A stretch of 64,000 bases of DNA from assembly GCA_022448985.1 (NCBI GenBank), contig JAKVCR010000052.1, positions 62,001 through 126,000 on the forward strand, read 5' to 3'. The notes beneath the pieces are model-generated. The model ran no database searches, was not told where the DNA came from, and saw only the letters and a list, made by a program, of their open reading frames with translations. Both the position numbers and the translations under genes were made by a program. Position 1 is the stretch's first letter; every line of letters starts with the position of its first letter. This document shows, one piece after another, positions 28,006-35,639 of the stretch. The stretch comes from Roseibacillus sp. GTDB taxonomy: Bacteria > Verrucomicrobiota > Verrucomicrobiia > Verrucomicrobiales > Akkermansiaceae.

Positions 28006-28422
28006 ATGCGATTCTTTCTTCTTTTCCTCGTCCTTGCTTTCCAGGTGGGTGCCGCGCCGGTCGTTCCTGAAAAAGGGAGCAAGGAGTTTCGCGAGATCAT
28101 GGCCGCGGTGACTGATCCGGTTGAAGATGCCGTCCATCAGGCGGTGACCTTCAGGATCAAGCATATCATGATGGAGAAGGACTGGGCTTTCGTCGATGCC
28201 CTGCCGCTAACCAAGGGGGGAAAGAGGATCAACTATGCGGGTACCATGTTTGAGGAATGGATTGAGGAGGCCGACGAAGTCCTCTGGGTCCTCCTGCGCT
28301 ACAAGCGTGACCGTTGGTACATCGTAGAGAAGGAGTTTTTCACTGCCGAAGCGACCTGGATCGACTGGCCGCAGTACTTCCGTGCGCCAAAGGGAATTTT
28401 CCCCAAGCTTAAGATCGACTAG
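28006..28422 (+). CDS. Small secreted protein, unknown
   Basis: A 138-residue protein with an N-terminal signal peptide (MRFFLLFLVLAFQVGAAP). The mature part is compact and charged: EFREIMAAVTDPVEDAVHQAVTFRIKHIMMEKDWAFVDALPL and a tail with YKRDRWYIVEKEFFTAEATWIDWP, rich in Trp and Lys. The alternating pattern resembles a NTF2/SnoaL-like alpha+beta fold, but there is no firm motif. It lies between the two lactonase genes: 138 bases from the divergent YbhE-type gene and 52 before the SMP-30-type gene. Role unknown. Confidence 0.72.
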   Translation: MRFFLLFLVLAFQVGAAPVVPEKGSKEFREIMAAVTDPVEDAVHQAVTFRIKHIMMEKDWAFVDALPLTKGGKRINYAGTMFEEWIEEADEVLWVLLRYKRDRWYIVEKEFFTAEATWIDWPQYFRAPKGIFPKLKID

Positions 28423-28474
28423 TATTTCTAGTTCCGGTCGATCGCCAGAGTCATCAATCAAATTCTTCAAGACC

Positions 28475-29476
28475 ATGAAACACACTACACTCGTCACCTG
28501 CGCCCTTTTCCTGATCGCTCCCCTCCTGTGGGCCGAACGCCCGAATATCGGTTCGGTCGTTCGCCACGATGCAGCCTTCGACAAGCTCGTTGCCAAGGAT
28601 GCCAAAATCGAAGTCCTGGCTTCCGGCTTTGTGTGGTCCGAGGGGCCGGTCTGGGACAAGGAGAACAGCCGCCTGTTGTGGTCCGACGTTCCCGCTAACA
28701 CGATTTACCAGTGGTCGGAGAAGAAGGAAGGCCATTCCGTCTTCATGACGCCCTCAGGCTATACCGGGGTGACACCGGGTTATCCTGAACCCGGATCAAA
28801 CGGGCTTTCCTTCGACGCCAAGGGGCGCCTCGTTTCCTGTGAACACGGTGACCGACGGGTGGCCATGCTCACCCCGGGCGGGGGGAAGGTTACTCTCGCG
28901 GATCATTACGACGGCAAACGATTCAACAGTCCTAATGACCTGGCTATCCATTCCAGCGGGGCGATCTACTTCACGGACCCGCCCTACGGTCTGCCCCGGC
29001 GCGAGAAGGATCCCCGGCGCGAGACGGACTGGTTCGGCGTCTATCGGATCGAGACCGACGGGAAGGTGACCCTGCTCACCAAGGAGTGCGATCGCCCCAA
29101 TGGGATCGCACTGTCGCCGGATGAGAAGAAGCTCTATGTTGCCCAGTCCCACGGACCGAAACCCTACATCTTCTCGTGGGACATCAAGGCGGATGGAACC
29201 CTCGGCCCCCAGAAGGTGCTTTTCGACTGTTCCGCGCTGGCCCGCAAGTATCCCGGGGCTCCCGATGGAATGAAGGTGGACAAGGACGGAATCATCTGGA
29301 CCACCGGGCCCGGCGGGGTGCTCGTCATTTCGCCGGAAGGCAAGCTTCTTGGTCATATCCTGACCGGTCAGCGCACCGCCAATTGTAACTGGGGCGATGA
29401 CGGATCAACCCTCTACATGACCGCCGACTTCCATGTCTGCCGGATCAGAACCCTGACCAAGGGAGCGGGCTGGTAG
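28475..29476 (+). CDS. SMP-30/gluconolactonase family protein, exported
   Basis: A 333-residue six-bladed propeller of the SMP-30/gluconolactonase/LRE family, with signal peptide MKHTTLVTCALFLIAPLLWA. Metal-site hallmarks are FVWSEGPVWDKE (Glu), NSPNDLAIHSSGAIYFTDPPYG (Asn, Asp) and RPNGIALSPDEKKLYV, as in gluconolactonases. It likely opens sugar lactones outside the cytoplasm, a product of sugar dehydrogenases nearby. The ATG at 28475 is chosen for the signal peptide; the open frame runs further upstream across the previous gene in another reading frame. Cotranscription with the 28006 gene is likely. Confidence 0.88.
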   Translation: MKHTTLVTCALFLIAPLLWAERPNIGSVVRHDAAFDKLVAKDAKIEVLASGFVWSEGPVWDKENSRLLWSDVPANTIYQWSEKKEGHSVFMTPSGYTGVTPGYPEPGSNGLSFDAKGRLVSCEHGDRRVAMLTPGGGKVTLADHYDGKRFNSPNDLAIHSSGAIYFTDPPYGLPRREKDPRRETDWFGVYRIETDGKVTLLTKECDRPNGIALSPDEKKLYVAQSHGPKPYIFSWDIKADGTLGPQKVLFDCSALARKYPGAPDGMKVDKDGIIWTTGPGGVLVISPEGKLLGHILTGQRTANCNWGDDGSTLYMTADFHVCRIRTLTKGAGW

Positions 29477-29566
29477 GGGCGCTCATGCCCCCGGGGACCA
29501 TCGTCCTGGTGAACAGCTGCCACCCCTTCCTGATATTCCGGAGCAGACTCCGAAGAGGTGTCATGC

Positions 29567-30988
29567 TCAGGCCAGCACTTCTTTGACGACTCGCGCTTTC
29601 TCCACCCCGGTGAGGCGGAAGTCCAGTCCTTGGAAGCGGTAGGCGAGGAGTTCGTGGTTGATGCCAAGTTGCCTGAGCATGGTAGCGTGGAGGTCATGCA
29701 CCGAGACATGGTCCTTGGCCACAGCGTAGCCCAGTTCGTCAGTGGCTCCCCAACTGGCGCCACCCTTGATGCCGGCTCCCGCCATCCAGAGCGAGAAGGC
29801 CTGGATGTGGTGGTCGCGTCCACTGCCCTGGGCCATTGGGGTGCGTCCAAACTCTCCGCCCCAGATGATGAGGGTGTCCTCCAGCAGACCGCGCTCCTTC
29901 AGGTCCTTGACCAGCGCTGCGGTTGCCTTATCGATATGGCCTGAGACGGTGTTGATAGCCCCCTTCACGTTCCCGTGATGGTCCCACCCGCGATGATAGA
30001 GCTGGATGAAGCGAACCCCACGCTCCGCCAGCCGACGAGCGACGAGACAATTCGAAGCGAAGGATCCATCCCCGGGTTTGGCTCCGTAGAGTTCAAATAT
30101 GTGCTTGGGCTCCTTGGACACGTCGACGAGGTCAGGCACGGAAGCCTGCATCTTAAAGGCCATCTCATATTGCGCGATGCGGGTAGCGATCTCAGGATCG
30201 TTCTGTCTCTTGCCCAGCAGGCTGTTGAGTCCGTTGATGGTGTTGAGAAGATCCCCCTGGTTCTCACGGGATACCCCGGCGGGATTCTTCACGTAGTGCA
30301 CCGGATCCCCCTTGGAGTTGAATTGCACACCCTGGAAGCGGGAGGGAAGGAAACCACTGTGCCACTGGCGGGCGGCAATGGGCTGGTCCTGGCCACCACC
30401 TGAGGAGGTCATCACCACGAACCCGGGGAGTTCGTCGGTGTCTGCGCCCAGTCCGTAGAGAAGCCAGGAGCCCATTGAGGGCCGTCCGGGAATCACGGAA
30501 CCGGTATTCATGAAGGTATGAGCGGGATCGTGGTTGATCTGCTCGGTGGACATCGAGTTGATGACCGCGATGTCGTCTGCAATCGACCCGATGTGGGGGA
30601 AGGCTGAGGACATGAGGCGCCCGCATTCACCATAGGGCTTGAATTCGTGTTGCGGACCGAGGCACTTGAGCTTGTTGCGGCTGCCCTGCAGTTGTGCGAG
30701 CTGCTGACCTTTGGTGAAAGACTCCGGCATGGGCTTTCCGTTGAGCTTGGCCAGTTCCGGTTTGTGATCGAGGGTCTCAAGGTGAGATGGGCCACCTGCC
30801 ATGCAGAGGTGGATGACCCGCTTGGCCTTGGGTGGGAAGTGCAGCTTTTCATTGAGGACACCCTTCCATCTGGGTGCTGCCTGGGCCTCCTGGCTGAGGA
30901 GATAAGCGAGGGCGGCACTGCCCACCGAGTAGGATGAGCCCTTGAGAAAGGTGCGGCGGTTGATCGCGTTGATGAATTGATCGGTCAT
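29567..30988 (-). CDS. DUF1501 family protein, Tat-exported (copy 1)
   Basis: A 473-residue DUF1501 protein, a sulfatase-fold relative with no demonstrated activity. A twin-arginine signal (NRRTFLKGSSYSVGSAAL) implies folded export. Family stretches seen: MAGGPSHLETLDHKP, NSMSTEQINHDPAHTFMNTGS, GSWLLYGLG, and near the end WGGEFGRTPMAQGSGRDHHIQAFS and DLHATMLRQLGI. Transcribed after the PSCyt/PSD1 gene (36-base gap), as in all four such pairs in the window. Convergent with the SMP-30 gene. Confidence 0.9.
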   Translation of the reverse strand: MTDQFINAINRRTFLKGSSYSVGSAALAYLLSQEAQAAPRWKGVLNEKLHFPPKAKRVIHLCMAGGPSHLETLDHKPELAKLNGKPMPESFTKGQQLAQLQGSRNKLKCLGPQHEFKPYGECGRLMSSAFPHIGSIADDIAVINSMSTEQINHDPAHTFMNTGSVIPGRPSMGSWLLYGLGADTDELPGFVVMTSSGGGQDQPIAARQWHSGFLPSRFQGVQFNSKGDPVHYVKNPAGVSRENQGDLLNTINGLNSLLGKRQNDPEIATRIAQYEMAFKMQASVPDLVDVSKEPKHIFELYGAKPGDGSFASNCLVARRLAERGVRFIQLYHRGWDHHGNVKGAINTVSGHIDKATAALVKDLKERGLLEDTLIIWGGEFGRTPMAQGSGRDHHIQAFSLWMAGAGIKGGASWGATDELGYAVAKDHVSVHDLHATMLRQLGINHELLAYRFQGLDFRLTGVEKARVVKEVLA

Positions 30989-31024
30989 GACGGGAAGTTG
31001 TGGGACGCTTCTGTTGTGAGCGGT

Positions 31025-34000
31025 TTAATATCTGGTAATCGTTTCGTGCAGGTTCAGCAGGGCACGGGTGACCGCAGTGAAGGCGGCGAGGTCCATCGGA
31101 TTGGCCTCCCTGCCGGCGGGACGCAGGCCGACCTTGAGGAGAGCATTGGCGTCCTGCGGGCTTTTCAGGTAGCGTTTGAGCTGGCGGTCGTAGAGGGCCT
31201 TGAGAAGTTTGGCCTCTTCGGGATAGGGTTTGCGCTGAAGAAGCTGCTGGAAGCCCAGCTCCAGACGCTCGGCAAATGGCCGGCTGTCGCCGGTGAGCTT
31301 TTCGGCCAGAACGCGGGCAGCTTCCACGAAGGTGGGATCGTTGAGGAGATTGAGAGCCTGTTGAGGGGTGTTGGAACTCTCCCGGCTGGCGGTACATTCC
31401 TCGCGGGGAGGCGCATCGAAGGCCACCAGCATTGGATGGAGGAAACTACGCTGCCAGTGCATGTAGACTCCGCGCCGGTACTGCTTGTCATCGTTGTGCT
31501 GTTTGTAGGTGCGCTTGGGGAAGTTCAGTTCACGATAGTAGCCTGCCGGCTGGTAGGGCCGGGCGCTCTCTCCGCCGATCCGCACGTTCAGGAGGTCGGA
31601 GACGGCAAGGGCGTTGTCGCGGACGAATTCGGCCGGTAGCCGCCGGGAATTCTGCCGGGCATAGAGCAGATTGTAGGGGTCGGATCCTGTCAGCTCCGGA
31701 GAGGCATTGGACGACTGCTGGTATGTCTGGGAGGTGATAACCAATTTCACGAGATGCTTCACATCCCATCCGCTCTCCATGAACTCGACCGCGAGCCAGT
31801 CCAGCAGTTCGGGATGGGTCGGCCACTGGCCCTGGTTTCCGAGGTCCTGCAGGTCTCGCGAGAGGCCGGTTCCGAGGAAGAGAGCCCACACGCGGTTGAC
31901 GAAGGCCCGGGCGGTAAGGGGATTGTCCTTGGAGGCAATCCAGCGGGCGAGATCCAGCCGGGTGAGACGGTCTTTACCGGGCTGGGCCTTCTGTTTTGCC
32001 GTAGTCAGGAATGCCGGGAGGGCGGGTTGGACCACCGGGCCGGAGCGATCCATCCAGTTTCCCCTGGGCAGGATACGAATCTCGCGTGGGTTGGTAGAGA
32101 GGGTTACCAGGGTCATGCGGGTTGATCCCTTGGCGCCCTGGGCCTGCTGGTCGAGCTTGGTGATCTTGTCCCGGATGGGTCGCAGGGAGGAGGCAATACC
32201 GCGAAAGTGATCCAGGAGGGGCTTACGCAGCTTGGGGTCGAGCTTTTGTTCCTTTCCGGCCAGTAACTGCTTGCGCACGTCATCCGGGAGTCCGGCCAGG
32301 GCGGCACTGGCATCGCTGCTGGTGTGGCCCGCCAGATCCCAGAGGACGGCTCCTCCGTGCTGGGTGTAGGCCAGTTGAGTGATCTTCTTGCCTGCGGGCA
32401 GGCCCACCTTTTCAGCGGAGACTTCAATTCGCACCCACTTGCCCAGTGCCGGCAGCTTACCCGCCTTGTGGTGGTTGGCTCCATTGCTGCCCTTCCCGTA
32501 GGGAATGAGGTCCTCGCCCCACCATGCACGATGCTCCCAGGAATTGTCGGCATTGAACTGCAGCATGATCTGCTTCGGAGGATTCTTGGGGTCGAGCCAG
32601 ACGTAGGCGAAGAGATGTTCGCCGGCACCGAGGGTAACGGGTTTGTTGCTGGCATTGACGATGTGCTGGACCAGTCCCCCACTTTCCTGGCGGCGCGCGA
32701 TCTTCCCGGAGTGCACATTATCGGTGACGGTCTGGATCTGGGGCAGGGGAAGCTCCTGGTCATCAAGGATGGTGATATCCTGCGGCTGGTTGGATGCGAT
32801 CTTGCCCTTCAGATCGCGGACCCACTTGAGGAATTCTTTTTCCAGTTCCGGGCTGTCCTTCTTGAGCTCTTCCTGAAGCCCACGCTTTTCTTTTTCAATG
32901 CGAGCCAGTTCGTCCGTATTTTCCGGCTCGGGGACATCAAGGGCGGGTCCCCACTTGTCCAACTTGAAGCCGGGATATTTCTTGATGTCGGCCCCGGAGT
33001 TGTAGCGTCCATCCCCGTTGTAGGCACCCTTCTCGTAGATATCGGAGAAAAAGGCCTCCATTGAGTAGAAGTCCTTGGCGGTGAAGGGGTCGAACTTGTG
33101 ATCGTGGCACTCGGAGCATCCCATCGTTGATCCGAGGAAGGCTACCGATGTCGTGCGGACGCGCTCGGCATAGTACTTGGCGATATATTCCGCGTCCTGG
33201 ATTCCCCCTTCTTCGGAGACCTGGTTGACCCGGTTAAACCCGGTGGCCACGTAGTGCTCGGTGGTGGGATTTTCAAAGAGATCCCCGGCCAGTTGTTCGA
33301 TGATGAAGGTGTTGTAGGGTTTGTTACGATTGAAGGCGCGGATGACATAGTCCCGGTAGGGGGTCATGCTCCATGTCTTGTCACTGTGGTAACCGTGACT
33401 GTCGGCGTAGCGGGCCAGGTCGAGCCACATTACTGCCATGCGTTCGCCGTAGTGAGGGGAAGAGAGAAACTGGTCGATGGCGGACTCAATGTTGGAGGTA
33501 TTGATCTTGTTGAAGGACGCCGGGAGTCCGGTGAGGTCAAAGGAGAGTCGCTTCCCAAGGGTGTTGCTGTCAGCGCGGGGCGAGAGTTTGCGCTTGCCCT
33601 CCGGCATTCCCGCCAGAATGAAGTTATCGATGGGGTGCTTCGCACCCATCTTCGGGACTGCAGGACGCCTGGGCGTGATGTAGGCCCAGTGCGGTTCGTA
33701 TTCGGCTCCCTGCTTAATCCACTCCGCAAGGATCTTTTTCTGCGCTGAAGTGAGCGACTTGTGGGAGTCGCGTGGCGGCATGAGGTCTTCTTCGTCGTCG
33801 GCGTTTATACGAAAAACCAGTTCGGAGTCATCGGGATTGCCGGGGACAAATGCCTCCTTCTGGAGAGCGTCCTTGCGGATATCGAGCCTCAACTTGGCCT
33901 TGCGGGCATTCTTGTCCGGGCCGTGACAGGCGAAGCAATTCTCGGCGAGGATCGGCCGGACATCGCGGTTGTAGGAAAGCGGCGCGGTCAACGCGGGCAG

Positions 34001-34039
34001 GGATCCGTAGAGGAGGAGCGCAGTGATGGTCAGGCGCAT
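31025..34039 (-). CDS. PSCyt1/DUF1549/DUF1553 (PSD1) protein with inserted lectin-like domain (copy 1)
   Basis: A 1004-residue exported protein. In order: signal peptide; cytochrome c-type PSCyt1 with CFACH at 35-39; DUF1549 (PSCyt2) with a second CxxCH ([11 protein letters not shown]) near residue 300; an inserted region of about 250 residues (roughly 400-650) that includes [22 protein letters not shown] and looks like a concanavalin/LamG-type sheet; and DUF1553 (PSD1) at the C-terminus (LDLARWIASKDNPLTARAFVNRVW, LPAEFVRDNALAVSDLL). Upstream partner of the DUF1501 gene. Known only as paired genes in PVC genomes; function is not established. The start codon is ATG at 34039. Confidence 0.9.
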   Translation of the reverse strand: MRLTITALLLYGSLPALTAPLSYNRDVRPILAENCFACHGPDKNARKAKLRLDIRKDALQKEAFVPGNPDDSELVFRINADDEEDLMPPRDSHKSLTSAQKKILAEWIKQGAEYEPHWAYITPRRPAVPKMGAKHPIDNFILAGMPEGKRKLSPRADSNTLGKRLSFDLTGLPASFNKINTSNIESAIDQFLSSPHYGERMAVMWLDLARYADSHGYHSDKTWSMTPYRDYVIRAFNRNKPYNTFIIEQLAGDLFENPTTEHYVATGFNRVNQVSEEGGIQDAEYIAKYYAERVRTTSVAFLGSTMGCSECHDHKFDPFTAKDFYSMEAFFSDIYEKGAYNGDGRYNSGADIKKYPGFKLDKWGPALDVPEPENTDELARIEKEKRGLQEELKKDSPELEKEFLKWVRDLKGKIASNQPQDITILDDQELPLPQIQTVTDNVHSGKIARRQESGGLVQHIVNASNKPVTLGAGEHLFAYVWLDPKNPPKQIMLQFNADNSWEHRAWWGEDLIPYGKGSNGANHHKAGKLPALGKWVRIEVSAEKVGLPAGKKITQLAYTQHGGAVLWDLAGHTSSDASAALAGLPDDVRKQLLAGKEQKLDPKLRKPLLDHFRGIASSLRPIRDKITKLDQQAQGAKGSTRMTLVTLSTNPREIRILPRGNWMDRSGPVVQPALPAFLTTAKQKAQPGKDRLTRLDLARWIASKDNPLTARAFVNRVWALFLGTGLSRDLQDLGNQGQWPTHPELLDWLAVEFMESGWDVKHLVKLVITSQTYQQSSNASPELTGSDPYNLLYARQNSRRLPAEFVRDNALAVSDLLNVRIGGESARPYQPAGYYRELNFPKRTYKQHNDDKQYRRGVYMHWQRSFLHPMLVAFDAPPREECTASRESSNTPQQALNLLNDPTFVEAARVLAEKLTGDSRPFAERLELGFQQLLQRKPYPEEAKLLKALYDRQLKRYLKSPQDANALLKVGLRPAGREANPMDLAAFTAVTRALLNLHETITRY

Positions 34040-34123
34040 AGTGCATATGCTGTAGCGAGAGTGTCGGAACTTCGCAAGAACGAGGTTGCCTAAGTCGGTC
34101 CTGTATTCGTGGGAGCGTGAATA

Positions 34124-34144
34124 ACAGGGGGATTTCCCCCCTGT
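34124..34144 (-). terminator. Intrinsic terminator of the second PSD1/DUF1501 pair
   Basis: An 8-bp stem ACAGGGGG/CCCCCTGT (34124-34131 and 34137-34144) with a 5-base loop, followed on the minus strand by TATT. It lies 19 bases after the DUF1501 stop and 84 bases before the start of the first pair. Confidence 0.65.
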
Positions 34145-34162
34145 CTGCTGACAGGCACTTGC

Positions 34163-35596
34163 CTAGGTCAGCACATCTTTTACCACCCGGGCGGGTTCCA
34201 CCCCGGTGAGACGCATGTCCAGTCCCTGGAACTTCACCGAGAAACGGCTATGGTCGATTCCCAGCAGGTGGAGCATGGTGGCGTGGAGGTCACGGACGTG
34301 GACGATGTTCTTGACGGAGGCGTATCCCAGTTCGTCGGTTTCGCCATAGGCCGTCCCGCCCCTGATGCCCCCGCCCGCCAGCCACATCGAGAATCCCTTG
34401 ATGTGGTGATCGCGTCCTGCGCCGCCCTTGCCCTGGAACATGGGAGTGCGCCCGAATTCGCCTCCCCACACGATGAGAGTTTCCTCGAGCATTCCCCGCT
34501 GCTTGAGGTCGGTGAGGAGGGCCCAGGTGGGTTTGTCGGTGAGCCCACAGCAGGTGTTCATGTATTTCACCAGTCCGCCGTGGTGATCCCAGCCGCGGTG
34601 GTACAGCTGAATGAAGCGGACTCCTTTTTCAGCCAGGCGGCGGGCCAAGAGACAGTTTGAGGCGAAGGAACCGTCGCCCGGTTTGGCCCCGTACATATCA
34701 AGGATATGCTGCGGCTCCCTTGAGACATCGGTGAGTTCCGGGACACTGGTCTGCATGCGGAAGGCCATCTCATAGGCTGCGATGCGCGCCTTGATTTCCG
34801 GGTTGTCGACGAGTTCGTTGCGTCGGCTATCGAGCTGCTGGATGGATTGCACGAGGGCGTTCTGCTGTTTCTTTGTTACGCCTCCCGGACTGGTCACGTA
34901 GTGCACCGGATCGCCGGTGGAATTAAATTCGACCCCCTGGTGGCGGCTGGGGAGGAAGCCCGTGCCCCACTGTCGCGCTGCGATGGGCTGGGGATTACGT
35001 CCCCCCACGCTTGTCATGACCACAAATCCCGGGAGGTTTTCGCTGTCACTGCCGAGGCCATAGTTGATCCAGGCGCCCATGGACGGACGACCACTGATGG
35101 CAGTGCCGGTGTTCATGAAGGTGTGGGCCGGGTCGTGATTGATCTGCTCAGTAAGCATCGACTTAATCACGCAGATCTGGTCCGCCATCTTGCGATGGTA
35201 GGGGAGGAAGTCGGAGATGAACTGGCCCTTGCCGAATTCCTGGAACTTGGTGAGGTGTCCCTGGACCTTGAGCTTCTGTCCCTGCAACTGGGCGATCGGT
35301 TGTCCCTTTGTGAAGGATTCCGGCATGGGCTGGCCGTTGAGCTCGTCGAGCTTGGGCTTGTAGTCGAAGGTCTCCAGGTGGGAAGGGCCGCCTGCCATGG
35401 TGAGGAAAATGACCCGCTTGATTTTGGCATCATGGTGCGGAAGGCCGGGGAGGCCGTCATAGGAGGTATCGATCGTGCGGCCGAAGGCATCCCGGCCAAG
35501 CAGGGAAAGAAGGGCCGCGGAGCCGAAGCCGATGCCGGCCGAGCCGAGGAAGGAGCGCCGGTTGAGATAGTTTCCCAGTTGTTCGGTGGTGGTCAT
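34163..35596 (-). CDS. DUF1501 family protein, Tat-exported (copy 2)
   Basis: A 477-residue DUF1501 protein, same family as the copy at 29567. Twin-arginine signal LNRRSFLGSAGIGFGSAAL. Shared stretches: MAGGPSHLETFDYKPKL, SMLTEQINHDPAHTFMNTGT, WINYGLGSDSENLPGFVV, WGGEFGRTPMFQGKGGAGRDHHI and DLHATMLHLLGI. I use the ATG at 35596; an upstream ATG-like start at 35638 would overlap the preceding gene's stop and spoil the signal. It follows the copy-2 PSD1 gene by 43 bases. Confidence 0.9.
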   Translation of the reverse strand: MTTTEQLGNYLNRRSFLGSAGIGFGSAALLSLLGRDAFGRTIDTSYDGLPGLPHHDAKIKRVIFLTMAGGPSHLETFDYKPKLDELNGQPMPESFTKGQPIAQLQGQKLKVQGHLTKFQEFGKGQFISDFLPYHRKMADQICVIKSMLTEQINHDPAHTFMNTGTAISGRPSMGAWINYGLGSDSENLPGFVVMTSVGGRNPQPIAARQWGTGFLPSRHQGVEFNSTGDPVHYVTSPGGVTKKQQNALVQSIQQLDSRRNELVDNPEIKARIAAYEMAFRMQTSVPELTDVSREPQHILDMYGAKPGDGSFASNCLLARRLAEKGVRFIQLYHRGWDHHGGLVKYMNTCCGLTDKPTWALLTDLKQRGMLEETLIVWGGEFGRTPMFQGKGGAGRDHHIKGFSMWLAGGGIRGGTAYGETDELGYASVKNIVHVRDLHATMLHLLGIDHSRFSVKFQGLDMRLTGVEPARVVKDVLT

Positions 35597-35639
35597 CGGT
35601 CTGGTGGAGGGACTGACAGCTGGTTTCGGTACCTGCAAT

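Noticed and set aside
29530-29555. Short hairpin CGGAG/CTCCG between convergent SMP-30 and DUF1501 genes
   Set aside because: Only five pairs and no T tract.
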